Assembly: GCA_004794655.1 (NCBI GenBank)
Contig: SMMW01000555.1
Coordinates: 2,945,001 to 3,009,000, forward strand
DNA from: Marisa cornuarietis
Taxonomy: Eukaryota; Mollusca; Gastropoda; Architaenioglossa; Ampullariidae
Direction: 5' to 3'
DNA: 64,000 bases
Positions 43,860-56,179 of this stretch are shown here, piece by piece. Below the pieces are notes generated by a model that was not told the origin of the DNA, did not search any database, and worked only from the letters and a program-made list of their open reading frames with translations. The number at the start of each line of letters is the position of its first letter. Positions within the stretch are counted from its first letter, which is position 1. A program made the translations under genes and the position numbers.

Positions 43860-46370
43860 TCCCGGAAGTAGACATTTGTGATATGATAAGGCTACGTGTA
43901 CACTCCTAGATGTCATAGATGGATACTAGTATGTACATCTGTGATGTTTTTATTGCGTATGATAATGATACTACTCTCGGGATGTCCTACTCAGTTCTGA
44001 GTTGCCTGTTGGAGCGTCACAAGCGATATGTTCTCTGTCGAGGGTTAACGAAGGTGAGGCGGTGAGGAGATGGGCACCGCCCTCACGAAAGCTTTCACTC
44101 CTCACTCCCCTAAGACTCTAAAATCATGGGATTTCCTTTTAATTCCCCTCTTTTGTCACTCGCATTGTTTTGAACTCTTTATACAAATCGATCGCTCAAT
44201 CCTCAATCACTCCTAACTGCATCTAACGATGACAATGGAAAAAAAATCATTGCCGCCATTTTTCTACAGACGAGAAATCCTCTCATTTTAAATTAAAAAC
44301 TTTTTTTGTCGATGCAGTTATTATCGAAACAGTTCATTTTGCTCGAGCACTCATTGTTTCGTAAGATAGTCTGTTTTAAGTCTTGAGGGAACTGCAAGAC
44401 AACGATCTTTTTTTTAAATGTTAAGCTAGTGTTTCTGCGATGGTGATTTGTGTTTTTATCATGACGATGTTTTAACATCACTGCCCACTTGCAGATGATG
44501 GCCAGCGGCTGGTTCTGTAGATTACGTTTCTCAAGAGAAATGATGAGCTGCTATCAAATCACAAAAATAATATTAGGTCGGAGAGTAAGATTATAGGTTC
44601 AGGAACCATTCTCTGTCGGTCACTAGTTCAGCATGAGACAGACGAATGCGAGCCAAACAACAACAAAAAAACCCAAAATCAACATTGCCGGGGATTTTAT
44701 ATTTTTCTACGCACTCTACGTCAAGAGATTGAGTTCTCCATTTTCACCAGCGCTTGCCGGAAAGTACACAAAGGTCAAGAAACGAAAAAAAAAGGTTAAA
44801 ACACTTTTATTCAAAATTGCAGATACAACCTTTCACGCAGGTATTTTCTTCTTCTCTTTCAGCCAGTCAATTGCTGTTTGAAGTTTCTCTAAAGGTCCAT
44901 ACCAGAAACAAGTTCCTTTTTAACACTGCATGTTAGTTTTAACCGCAAAAAAATGTTTTTACAATTGTTCTCGACCACACAGCCTGTGTTTTGAAAAAAC
45001 TGCATTTAGACAAATTAAATGAAAAGGAATGATGCTCTATGTACTTCTTACTACGGAAAAGCATTATCAAGCAGAGCAGAAAAGTTTTTCAGTGTGCAGT
45101 GCATGAAGTCCAGATAGGAACCGAATGTGAGCGGAAAGCCAGAACCAAGGAAAATCTACAGAAATATAAAAAAGATGAAAATCGATTGCTTTGCCTTCAG
45201 CAGAACACATTAAACAAATAAGAAAAAGACGAAAAAATTCGCCATGGCGTCTTTCTGCAAAAAAGTTAACAAATCAAAAATGGAACAAATTAATAAAAAG
45301 AAAAAAATGAGCTTTCGATCCTTCGTGGGATGTTTGGTGCACGAACGTGATTGAAGACGGGCCAGGCATGGAAAAGAAATGATTAGAAACAGGAGTTCTC
45401 CTCTGAGAGTCACGACGTGTTTCGTATTGAGGGAAAACCACACACGTTCTGCGGCCTCATCCTCATCCCCATCCATCCGAAACCTTTCCTCCTACATACT
45501 CCTCCCACCGCCTCTGCAGGGTGTGAACAGTGAAATAAAAACTTCGAGCCACTAGCTAGGGATGAAGCGATACAAGGATGTTAACTGCACTGAAAAGATT
45601 GCTCGAAACTTTGGACAGGGAGATACATTAACAGGTATCTAAAATAACTCAGAGCTTGGGGAAGGTTTTCACTAGTATGAATCGTGTAAAGCAGGACGTG
45701 CAGCGGTTCTTACTCGAGTAAACTTAGTCCAGAAAGTATTGGATCTCGAAAAGGTTATGATTGTAGGAATGCTTATTGACTTATGCTGACTAATGATATT
45801 GCTGTTTCATGGTAGACATTTTCGTCGATAACAAGAGGAGGTGACTGATTATATTGTTGTTGCTGATAGCACTAATTTCACACAAACTCTTCATTTACAA
45901 CTTTTCTCCACTCCCAGTCCACGCGAATTTAAAGTTGTCTGGCGATAACCCAAAAAATTTTCTTAGCAACAAGTATTGTTGATTCGAAACTAGTTTTCGT
46001 TTTATTGTTTTTACACAGCTTCGCTTAGCTTCATCTGATTCTACAAAACATCTAACCAAAAACAATGGACTAAGTAAAGAAGGAAAAAAAAAAGAAAGAG
46101 ACTGCATTAGATACCTCTTCGCACTATGATTTCTAAAGAAGAAACAGTTGGAAGTAACCATGAGAGCAGGATGGCCTTTCCAGCAGACTCCGTTCTGCGT
46201 TGAGTCTTACATCCGGGCATCAGGTAAAACGCGATGGAGTCCCGAAAGCAGCTGGATACAGTGTCACGACCTCTTGGAATGATAAGTAGCAGTCATATCA
46301 GCACGCCAAGGCTGTAAAGCATTCGCCATCGAAAAGGGGAAAAAGCCCGGATGTGCAGGCCGCTACACAT
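43860..46370. other. Non-coding stretch
   Basis: Average to AT-rich. Several frames of 60 to 88 codons are Lys/Phe-rich and lack splice support. No repeat family was recognised. Confidence 0.45.
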
Positions 46371-46372
46371 AC

Positions 46373-46530
46373 CACATCTTCTGTGCTTGTCTCGTTCTCT
46401 TCCTGTTTCATATCTCCGTCGGATTTGGCCTTCCTTGGTCCGTCTGACGTGGGTAGGGACTTGAAATGCACGAAGACTGACGGCTTGATATCACATGCAG
46501 TATAGACAAGGTAGACTGATCTCCCTTTAG
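46373..46530 (-). CDS. Candidate coding exon, acidic C-terminal half
   Basis: On the minus strand an acceptor (gatgcacaccttatccatag) ends at 46,531, followed by two bases and 52 open codons. A good donor (GATGTG then GTATGT) lies after 46,373 in phase 0. The peptide starts KGRSVYLVYTACDIKPSVFV and ends in a charged stretch, KSDGDMKQEENETSTEDV. It is on the same strand as, and 3 kb upstream of, the exon at 43,461, but its phase does not match that exon, so either another exon lies between or they are unrelated. The product is not recognised. Confidence 0.35.
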
Positions 46531-47163
46531 CTATGGATAAGGTGTGCATCATGAGAGAAAGAGAGATTCAATATGGCGAGCTGTGTCTGCATCGCCACGT
46601 CCAACATGCAAAGTTTTTTTTCTTTTTAAGTATACTTTGTCTTTCATTTGAGGTGTTTTTCCCCTGACACAGGTTGCGCCAACTTGATAAGAAGAAGCAT
46701 AACAATGTTCGGAAGCAACAGAATTACATTTCTTTGTGACTGCTTTGGCATGTGTATGAGTCTTGAAAAATCTTGTATAGAACAAGACACCGCAGACACG
46801 AGATTTTCTCACTAATAAAATGTCGACGCGATCTTAAACAAGGAAGGCGTCAGACGCAACAGAACCGAGCCAACAGAATTTTCGTTTAGAATCAGTTGCA
46901 TCCATGGGATTTTATGTATTTTAGGGCCGTGGTCTTCCCTCAGATCATTATTCTTCGTTAGTTCACGCCTTTCTGTACTTTCCAGTCTACCGCACCAGAG
47001 AGCCTGCGACCCTGAACTGTGTCTAGCTTGACGTACCGAAAGGTCAAAGGCTGAATGTCAGAGGCAAACCAGTGCCGACGAGTCTAAATGGAGAACATTC
47101 CGCAGGTGTTTGGAATCAGCACACAGACAAGCCCGGCTGTTGAGTTTTCACTGCCGCTGCAGG

Positions 47164-47186
47164 AAGGTTTTTTTCCCCCCCCCCCT
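47164..47186. repeat. T run followed by C run
   Basis: A homopolymer T stretch followed by a C stretch of about ten. It matters mainly as a likely assembly or sequencing error hotspot. Similar C runs occur near 33,158-33,169 and 42,609-42,622. Confidence 0.7.
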
Positions 47187-47704
47187 GTCTTTAATAACCC
47201 ACGTCGCAGACAAAATATAGAAAAAAAAGAATATAAAATGTTTTTAGAGAGAGCCCAGAAACCTGGCGTTGAGCAGAATAAGGGGGTGAGAGGGAGCTAA
47301 GAGAGGAAGCGAGTAAGGTGGAGGGAGCAGATGAAGTCCAAGTGTGTGCACTTTATCTGCTCCTGTTGTTGTTGTTGGGGTAGAGGTGGTGGTGGAGAAA
47401 AACTCGCTTTGATTCTGCTCTCTTCTGTCCTTGCTCTAGGAATTATTCGTCTTCCTGACAAAAGACCTGAAAGGAGATGAGCGAGCGAGAGAACTACAAA
47501 GCGTCCGCAGTCGTGCTGCGGTAATACAATGAGTACGGACCCAAGCTCTGGACCAGACACGTGCATGTCTCTTTGGATGTCACACTTGTTTGTTTACAGG
47601 GCTTGTCGTTCGGGAATATACCCCAAGTACTTCAGTTTCCTGTAATATTTCACCCCTCCTCTTCTAACGTAAAGGAAAATTACAAGGTTGAAGTCCTTTC
47701 TCTT

Positions 47705-47751
47705 TTACAACAGCAACAACACCAGCAGCAACAACAACAACAAATTTGCTG
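47705..47751. repeat. CAA/CAG trinucleotide tract
   Basis: Mixed CAA and CAG triplets, open on the minus strand as poly-Leu. The adjoining minus frame has an ATG at 47,938 in fair context (MDKTTVGVQCRSACSASSSS) but no usable donor before the tract, so no gene is called. Confidence 0.7.
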
Positions 47752-47990
47752 GCTGTTCATTCGACTCTAATGAGTTCTCTGAAGCCGACACTCTTGCATT
47801 AATGCTGTTGCTGGGTTTGTAGAGAGATCCGAGCTTTAAGTCGGTCACTTGACCCTTTCGCGGATTTGTCTGATTAGCCGAAGATGACGAGGCACTGCAT
47901 GCACTCCGACACTGTACTCCGACTGTGGTCTTGTCCATAAGTGGATTCCAAAATACTCAAATTTTTAAAAGTACACTAGTGTAGACCTGA

Positions 47991-47997
47991 ATCATCC

Positions 47998-48088
<91 letters not shown>
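47991..48088. repeat. (ATC)n trinucleotide array
   Basis: About 30 ATC units, perfect after the first two, followed by four GCA triplets. Confidence 0.95.
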
Positions 48089-48099
48089 AAGCAGCAGCA

Positions 48100-48895
48100 G
48101 CATTGAGCCCACCGATCACTGTGTACATGAAGAAATACTTTGGATATACCAGCCAACGCCCGCCAACTTTCTTAGTTATCTGCTCTTTTCTGAGATGCAG
48201 CGTATTAGACAGACGCTAGTCCACTTTTTGGGGTTGTCTTCATTTGTTCTTCATTTTTCTCTTCTTCTCTCTCCTTGTACTACTCCTGTAGAATCCTCTA
48301 TTAAATCATCCCTGACTGTCTTGAGATGCGGCTGTACTTCTTTAGCTCGCATCTTGTCAATTTAGACATACCTTTATTGGACGCAATTTTCCTAATCATC
48401 AATAATAAAGAGCAAGGAAAAATATATAATAATATTTATATTAATGAGGAAAAAATATAATGAATGATAGAGGATCATTTTGGGCCAGCCCACTTCTTAA
48501 TCACCTTTGTTATAATTGAGCATCAAATGTTCAGCATTTTTCTCATTTACTAACACAATATACCAATGTCCATTCAATTTATATTGTCAGCCATCCAGAC
48601 AGCTAGTCAGTTGGTCAGCTTCCCGCCATTTCAGATCAACACAGAAAACCAAGCAGCCAGACAGGAAAGCCAAGCAGTGAGTGAAAACAGGCAAGTGGAC
48701 CTTTGAAAGTATTTCACCTGAATGCAACGGTAACTTTGAAACAACAAAACAGACAACAAAAAAAAGGTAAAAATAAACAAACAAATGACGAAGGTGTTTG
48801 TGTTAACATGTTTCCTTCTTGCAGCACATTCTCTCACCTCTTCCACACAGAGTTTGTGGAGGCTGATGCAAGTACCTGAAGCTCTGGCTCTCAAC
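48100..48895. other. Non-coding stretch, AT-rich
   Basis: No gene seen, apart from a plus frame from an ATG at 48,785 whose first residues (MTKVFVLTCFLLAAHS) mimic a signal peptide. That frame runs in phase into the pyrimidine tract discussed with the exon at 48,984. Confidence 0.35.
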
Positions 48896-48899
48896 GACA

Positions 48900-48983
48900 A
48901 AGACACACGAAATCCCCCCTTTCCCTCCTTCCCCCACTTCTTCCCCTTGCCCCTCCTCTTCTCCGGCCTTCCCTCCTCCCCAG
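48900..48983 (+). promoter_or_regulatory. Very long polypyrimidine tract and tandem acceptor
   Basis: About 70 of 84 bases are C or T, ending ccctcctccccagcag. Two AGs three bases apart (48,983 and 48,986) form a NAGNAG acceptor, which in animals often yields transcripts differing by one codon. Its strength is the main argument that the short exon behind it is real. Confidence 0.45.
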
Positions 48984-49042
48984 CAGCGCACATATTACGA
49001 TCGACGGTTGGCGGTGGAGTCATTTGCAGCCAGCGTTTCCAG
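48984..49042 (+). CDS. Candidate short exon of plus-strand gene
   Basis: It follows an unusually strong polypyrimidine acceptor and ends at a good donor (TTCCAG then GTAAAC). The 59 bases hold 19 codons plus two bases: QRTYYDRRLAVESFAASVS. Phase 0 at its start matches phase 0 at the end of the exon at 40,091. Using the second AG drops the first Gln. The intervening intron would be 8.9 kb. No downstream exon opening with a single base was found with confidence. An alternative reading in another frame continues the signal-peptide-like frame from 48,785 to the same donor. The product is not recognised. Confidence 0.37.
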
Positions 49043-49349
49043 GTAAACACACGGTAACTGACAAATCAGTCAATAGCAGGCATTCGGACACCGTGCACAC
49101 TTCAAAGAACTGCTAAGCCAGGTAATCATTGTAAGCTTGGTATCCTCGGAGCGAGTCAAGCTTTTTTCCTCTCAGCTTCTGATGAGATTTTTAGGGGCTT
49201 TGCCACAGAGAGAGAAACAAAGAGAGACAGAGACAGATGCATAATATGCATGCAAGAGGTTTTTTTATAAAAAAAGAGGGAAAGAGTTCACACAAAAAAA
49301 TCTTCCCTGACGAAATCCCCATCTTTGTGGTGAAGTGACTCGTAATACC

Positions 49350-49570
49350 ATGTAATGCACTCTCCAACGATAACTCCAGCAATGGGCCTAGGGCGTAAGT
49401 GTGTAAAGAATATTCAGGATCTTTTAAAGGCGTTTGTTCAGCTTAGAAGAAGCAGGAGGAGAAGAAGTCGTTTTATCATCATACAATCTGAGGCCATCCT
49501 ACAGCCAGGAAAGTTTACTATACACGATATTCTCAAACACAGCAAGAAAGCAGGGAAAATATCAGACTGA
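49350..49570 (+). other. Unassigned 71-codon frame, basic
   Basis: A plus frame with ATG at 49,355 and 49,382 encodes KNIQDLLKAFVQLRRSRRRR and ends ILKHSKKAGKISD. It might be a terminal exon or a small ORF. An unsuited GTAAGT sits inside it at 49,395. The strand opposite is Leu-rich. Left unassigned. Confidence 0.18.
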
Positions 49571-49644
49571 CACATCAGCATCCATAGCAGACTGGCACGC
49601 ATAACAACAGACTGGCATATCAGTATGCATAACAACGGACGGTT

Positions 49645-50355
49645 ATGCATTCAGGCAAACAAGCAGCCAAACAGCTTTTCATTAGTAACACAGACGTCAA
49701 GATTGTACATGTTTACATTGTAAATGCTTTAGCCAATGGAAGGGCTAGGATCATATGCTAATCAGGTCTTGTACCTGTGTACAAATGTAACCTCATGATT
49801 GTCTCTTTCTGTGAATGGTGATGTTTGTAGGAGTGTTCTAACCTCTAGAACCGAAGGGAAAGGTTCATTCAGATTTTGGAAAATAAGATCTGGCACTGAG
49901 CTTTTACCCAGTCTTTAAAAAAAGTGTTGCACCCGACTAGACCTTTAAGCCTTTTTCCTGCTTACTATCCGAAAGTGTTGCAAGATAGTTATTATGTGGG
50001 GTAAATCACAAGAATTTCTAACCGTGCAGCTGTGCAGCTATGTTCGGAATGTTCTGGAAGGCGCCAGTTATTTGTTTCCTTCTATTACGGCCATTATGGT
50101 CTCTTCTATTACAACTTCTCTTTACATAGAACGAGAACCAGAACATGAAGCCACGAGTGTAGGTGGACACGCGTACGTGGTCAAGGCTAGAGCCAATCGG
50201 GTGGCTTACTTAAGCTTAATGACGTTTCCAGGCTTTTATCTTGAGAAATGAATGATGCTATTCGCTCGGAGCTAAGCAAAATAGTATTTTCTTTTTACTA
50301 ATCTTAGCACAATCTTCTTCACAAGAAAAAGAAGAGAAGGGGTTGGCGCTTTACG
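49645..50355. other. Non-coding stretch
   Basis: Average composition. An 85-codon plus frame at 49,994-50,251 has no motif or splice support. Nothing further seen. Confidence 0.45.
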
Positions 50356-50357
50356 CG

Positions 50358-50505
50358 AGTCAGTAACTAAGGCTATATCACGTTGGCTCTGTAATCAGGT
50401 TCCATATGCAGAGAAAGAACAGCATGCCCGAGACGAGATCTGAACCCAAGATAGCCACTTCTCACTGTATTGGTGACAGGCGCTAACCGTTGCACCACCG
50501 GCCAC
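50358..50505 (-). mobile_element. tRNA-derived SINE, copy 4
   Basis: On the minus strand: GGTGCAACGGTTAGCGCCTG then TCACCAATACAG, the B box in GGGTTCAGATCTCGTCTCGG, TGTTCTTTCTCTGCATATGG, and the tail CGTGATATAGCCTTAGTTAC. It lacks part of the middle seen in copy 1. The minus frame of 111 codons that crosses it is a shadow. The flanking DNA on the head side is GA-rich. Confidence 0.85.
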
Positions 50506-50509
50506 AAAG

Positions 50510-53445
50510 AAAGAGAAGAAGAATAGATGATGATGATGATTTTATTGAACTTGTCAAGCTTTTCTCTCTTTCTCTCTCTCTCACCCGCGTGTATTCTGGA
50601 GGTTTCCGTTCCATTTCCATACACAATGTCTAAATTTACCGGAGAGAAATTCCAACACAAAATAAAAGAAGACGACGCATCTTTAAAAAAAAAACCAAAA
50701 AAAAACAACAGAAGAACGTGCTATGTCTCGGTCTGCACACCCTCAATCTTGGCAACTGTACAACGTGGCAGGGCCACTCAGTAACGCCAACAGTTCTCTG
50801 GAACCTTCTTTTGTCTCCCCGCACGAGGAGGCTGCTCTTATCTGCATCTGTTATCGTCATCAAGGCATGCTTTAATATAACCTACCTCTCTCTCTCTCTC
50901 TCGCCAGCTTGCCAATGCACTCGTGCCTTTCACTCTAACACCTGGTTTTGGCTCTCATCACCCCGCACACCACGCCTGTCTGAAGCTTCAGGATGCTTTA
51001 CTCCCCCTCCCCCTACATTCACCCCCACCCATCCTTTACTCCTGGTGAAGGGGTAAGGGCATACGTTTCCCTTGTCAGATCTTTTGCTCTCTTCTGCCTT
51101 CCATGTTTTCGTTCGCTCGACATTCTTACTAAAGAGATTCACATCTTTGATCTCATTGGTGTTACTATCATGTTTGGACATTATATAATATGTGAACTAG
51201 CCTCAGGCTCTTGCTCTGATGGTGTTTTATAAATCGATGGCTTGGGTAGGGGAACAGCCTACAAAAGAATGTTTAGTTGGGAAATTTCTCTATTAAAGCA
51301 GCTCATTTATTCATTTCTTCTTTCGTTTGATCTCTTTCTTGAATAATCTTAGAGCTGTTTGTGAACACTCTACAAAAGATCGACATACTGAATTCAAACA
51401 TTTCGCTTCTGAAGTAAGAAACTTCATTTATCCAACAAGTCGTCGGACCTATTTAACGTGTTCGTCCACTTTTTCTCCCTCCACGAAAAGAACAAGAAGA
51501 TCGTGAATTTTGACCTTCTGTTCTGTACTGGCCATAGCAGAAGTGACTCAAAGATTCCTCCCGTGGGAAGCTGGCCAGTTCGCCCGTTATCTCTGGTCGT
51601 AAAGGGCAACGGAGGTCATGAATCGGCCAATGACCTCCGTGACCCCACTGCTGCTTTCTCGCCAGAAACTGTTCATGGCTTTGGTACATCGTAAAATCCT
51701 GTAACCTTTATTCTTTTGCGCCTTGAAAGAACAAACAAATGACCGACACCCATGAGGGAGTGAGTGAATAAATGAATGACAGTTGGGATAGACAATGACT
51801 AAGCATTCTTCTTCTTTATTCTTTGAAGGAGACGTCACGTGTTTGCGTATAACAAACAAACAAACAAACAAATTATTAAATTCTTTAGTATCCAGTTCTT
51901 TCACGTATATCGCGGTTTTCATGTACGGAAAGAGGAAAACAGAGGAGGGGAGGTGAACAAGAGAGGTCAAGGATAGACGATGTGTAATCGGAAATGAATA
52001 GAGAGGAGGAAATGGATAGACGGAGGGATGAGTATAGATAACATGTGTTCCTGTTAACTCACATAAACGTATGATACGTAAATTAATCACTACATGAGTG
52101 GTCTCGCACTGCGAGGTTGGCGTTTTTCGAGCAAGGTCAGACTACAACAGCACCCAAGCAGCAGGGGAGCTACAGGGCGCTGTCTGCATTTGAACCTCAT
52201 TACTGCACCGGGCAGACCGAGCGCTCTTTTCATTTTCATACACAACGAGAATCGTATACGATCGTCCTTATCCCAAACCGCTCGCCAGAGGGCGCCGCCC
52301 AGCCTCGTTCAGTAAAATGCACCCAAGGGAAACTACTCCCGTCACGCGCGACCTTGCAGGCATGCGCACAAGGGGAGTTCCGTGCTCGCATTCCTAAAGA
52401 AACGGCTTGCACCTGTCTGAATTTGCTTGCTTTCAAAGTCTTAATGTCTGTCTGCCTTTGTTTTACTCGTTTCATTCCGCCCATTTCATGGCTACTCAAA
52501 GAGTATTGTTATCATCATCGTCGTCGTCGTTCCTGTTGCCGTCATAGTAGTCATAGATGGAGATGATCTCTTTATTTTCATTCATTTTCTTCGTGATGGT
52601 GGAGTTGTTTTTATGCTATCAATACATGCATCGTCACTGCCATTCTTTCTGGTTCCATCTTCAGACGAAGCCACTTTTGGTAAAATTGAATTTTTATGTC
52701 CCGCGGTTGACTTTAAATAAGCCGGCAGCCAATGTATCCCAGAGTCCTTGATTTTAACCACATTATTTAATTACAAGACGTGGAAGGAGGATTAAACTAG
52801 ACCTAACTGACGACCCATTATTTTGGAGATTGTAGTGACCAAAAACTGATTGTTGGAAAAAAACAAATGCGCCTCGGAAAAGTGTTCTGAATTATGATAA
52901 AGTCTCGCGCGAACTCGAGCTAAATCCTCGGCTACCATTACATCGTGCTACAGACTGAGTTCTCTCCCGCAGACTCGCTCCATCCTATTGGCAATTTACA
53001 CCTGTCGCGCTTAGTAAGCCACCATGGAAACCAAATAAAATAACTTCAGTCAATACACAACCCAGTGTAACATGACCGACTCTCTGTAGCTCAACCAATG
53101 GCGCACACACGCTCTCACATATGCACCTGAGATTGTAAAATGCATTTCCGTGTGTTGGCGCCCAACAGCAAAGCCTGACACTTGAGCCAAGTGCTGTGGA
53201 AGACAATAAGCCATTTCTTCCCATAATTCAATGATCGTGTTAACTCGCTGGACACAAAAGCTACATGAGAGGAAAGTTTCCAGACGACTGCCGTCTTTTC
53301 TGGGTCCTTCAATTTCTGTGAAGAGATGGAAATGTGCTGAAGTAATAAATGTCAGAACTAGAATGGGATGACTTCATAAACCTCAGCGCGGAGGAAAAGA
53401 TTTGTTTAAGCGCAGGCTGTAAGTGGTATCCATATAGTAGTAGTG
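50510..53445. other. Mostly non-coding, with GC-rich unassigned frames at 52.1-52.4 kb
   Basis: Contains TC runs near 50,560-50,582 and 50,887-50,902 and an AAAC run at 51,851-51,872. 51,600-51,770 ends in a GAGTGAATAAATGAATGA tail reminiscent of LINE 3' ends. At 52,094-52,440 a GC-richer segment is open for about 150 codons in one plus frame (PHYCTGQTERSFHFHTQRES is representative). It has no ATG before the preceding stop and no clear splice sites. No gene is called. Confidence 0.4.
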
Positions 53446-53449
53446 GTGT

Positions 53450-53840
53450 AGATGGAGAAGTCCAGCACACTAGGGGTCAATTCTGTTGCCACTGAGCTTA
53501 CTGCTTTCTGCATCGCGAGACTGCCCCCCGACTGTACATCCCTGCACTTTGTGGCCTTAGCCAGCAAGAAAGTGCTCGGATATGGAGGATATGAGGTTTA
53601 TATTAGTATGATTCGTGTATCCAATCAATTAGTTTGGGTTGGATTAAGATTATGGAATTCCGTAATGACTGGTTTTGTGACATCTCTGTCGACATCCCGT
53701 TACATAAAGATCGTGGCTGGTCATTGGGAGTGGTTAGCTGATGTCGCAAGCGGAAAGGCCTGAGTGAGTGAGTGAGTGAGTGAGTGAGTGAGTGAGTGAG
53801 TGAGTGAGTGAGTGAGTGAGTGAGTGAGTGAGTGAGTCTT
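53450..53840 (+). repeat. Dispersed repeat ending in a (GAGT)n array
   Basis: Positions 53,596-53,655 match a second site at 57,068-57,125 (shared words tattagtatgattc, caat, aattagtttgg, ttggattaa). The segment continues to GCGGAAAGGCCTGAGTGAG and a perfect GAGT array of about 19 units (53,761-53,836). A transposon copy whose 3' simple-repeat tail expanded would explain the structure. The 103-codon frame over it ends in the tail and is probably a shadow. Confidence 0.55.
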
Positions 53841-56025
53841 CCATACTATGTCAAGCGAATGAAGGTTGATAGGATAATCATTCATTCTGCTTCCTTATTT
53901 TTTTTTCCTTTCCATGTTATATTTCCTCTTCTTTCTTTCCTTCCATCTTGTTTTTCTGTTTTCCTTTTCATCCTTTTTTTATTCAATAACTTTTGTTTTC
54001 GTGTTTTTTGGAAGACACTGGAAAGGGAATGTACGCAATGCTTTTCATGTCACCATTGTGGGGTTCTAAGGGAAAAGGACGCGCTGGTGTAAAACTTTCT
54101 GGAATCAGTGAAAGCTGTAAAGAATGAAAGAAAAGAAACACAAACATGAACCATTCTTGCTGTTAAAAACAACTGGTGAGGTGTGTGGCTCCTGCAGATG
54201 TTCACACGTCACTGCCAACAGAAAGACAATTACTTTAGTCACCGTCCTATGCGTTGTGCTACAAAGTCAGATGAATTGCACACGGCACAGTATGTTGACA
54301 CAGGCAAGATTGCACGTGCCGGTGTGTGCATGCGCACTTCTAAGCATGCGTGTGTGATGCTGCCGTGAGTGAATACTTGTATGATTGTGATGGTCGCATC
54401 TCACCAAGAGAGAGAGAGAGGGGGGAGTAAAATAGACGAAGATATAAAGATGTTATGGTGTAGAAGAATAATGGTCCAATAGCCGGTAGTGCTTTTCTCA
54501 GTTCCAACATAATCTACAATTCCTGGCCTCGGCTTACATATACCTTTCCCGACTTTCCCTGGACTGCTGAACAAGAAAATGCCGCAGCGGCCTTCGCAAC
54601 GATCACCTGACAACATCCCCCTCTCGCGAGGTGTTTGCGTATCAGTCTGATGGTAAAGACAACAATGTGCCAACTACACAAGAACCGGGGGAGAGTGCTT
54701 CCATCATCCCCGAAGGCCACTTCTCGACGGTCTCAAGACAAACACGAATCTTGCAGGATCGGTTTCCCGCGTTGGGCTGGAGTATTATTTCAGCTGCTCC
54801 AGATCTCTGTGTCTCTGATCATACATCAATTCTACGGGGATTTCGTCGAGAGAGAGAGAGAAGCGGCCCTTAGTCACCTGCGTGCGCATCCAACAGACCA
54901 CACGCGATGCCTGGCATTTCGCTGCGAAACTGATTGGGGGAAAAAAAATAAAATAAACGGAAAACGAAATGTTTACAGTAGCCTGCTTACCGGTAAATTG
55001 AGCCTTGTATCTCGAAAGAAGGGATTTTATCAGAGTAATGTTATTATTTGTATTATCATAGAAAGAGTCTCGTGGGAGAATTGAGAAACCGGTATTTACT
55101 CACAAAAGATATTAGTGAACAATTTAGTAGAGTATTTCAGCCTACGGTAATTGGTCTCCAAGAAAAATGATTTTTGTAATATGAAGCTCTCCAGTCTTGC
55201 ATTGGGTAAGAGTCAGAGACCTCACGACTGTCGCAAGATGACCTGATGACTCTTTCTGTGAATTTACAACAACTTTGAGCTCGTTCATGCTGTGCTCCCC
55301 AATTCTCTGTGAACGCTGCTTTTTAAAAAAATGTGATCTTTAAAGTAAAAGGATATCTTTTCAACTAAAACCCGATATTTTCACGTCTGCGTCATCTGAA
55401 ACAAGCCAGATAAATTATTCAAGCCCTACGACACATACTTACTTTATTGAAGAAAGGAACTCCTGATGAAGTCAACCATGAATTTTTTTTTGCAACTGAA
55501 AATGCGAGCTACTGAACTGGTTAATTCATGCCAGGGAGGGAATTCGAGGTTTCCTCTACTATGAAAAATTAATCTGTGTTTGCTGTCCTACCTAAGGGTG
55601 TGATTTTAACGAATTATGTGTCCTTGTAACAGTCACCTCGAGAGCGCAAAGCCACAGTGGGGTCATGTCAAAGCCAGCTAACAGGTCACACATCGTAGAC
55701 CTAGTGCCACCTTCCAACAGGTCCATCGATCATACAGCTTTTAGGCAACGTTTCCCACTTCTCCTCCCCTCCTTAAGCGTCTCTCTTGTGTGCGATGCAG
55801 TTAACAAACGTGGCAAGGGGACAAGAACATAAATGATCGATGGGATTTCCCGCAATAATTTTTAGATTCCAAGCCGATTCCCATTTGATTTAATGAAAGC
55901 GCTGGAAAAGTGAGTTAGTGCTTTAAAGTTCTCAACATGTCGGTGCACCTAGCGACGTCTCTTTTGTGTCTTGGGAAAGAAGAATAAAAAGAAAACTTGT
56001 CGTGAGCCGTGAGGGCCATCAGTCT
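53840..56025. other. Non-coding stretch
   Basis: T-rich 53,885-54,005. A GA run lies at 54,407-54,423, and a second GA run near 54,848-54,860. Overlapping plus frames at 54,124-54,368 and 54,631-55,084 have no recognisable motif or paired splice sites. No gene is called. Confidence 0.4.
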
Positions 56026-56027
56026 GC

Positions 56028-56030
<3 letters not shown>

Positions 56031-56074
<44 letters not shown>

Positions 56075-56179
56075 CGCGCGCGCGTGTGCGTGTGCGTCTG
56101 TATGTGTGTGTGTATGCCCGCGCGCGGTCGGGTATGTTTTTTTCTTTACCGTGTATGCAAACACACATAGATACATAGA

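Noticed and set aside
47705..47938. ATG frame MDKTTVGVQCRSACSASSSS ending in poly-Leu
   Set aside because: The poly-Leu is the CAA/CAG microsatellite read on the minus strand; no usable donor precedes it and the frame stops right after.
51587..52090. 167-codon minus frame
   Set aside because: Ser/Phe/Leu-rich, passes through an AAAC run and non-coding-like sequence, with no splice or domain evidence.
54635..55084. 149-codon plus frame with ATG
   Set aside because: No recognisable domain, passes through a GA run (ERERE), and no splice sites or conserved pattern were found. It cannot be separated from chance at this length.
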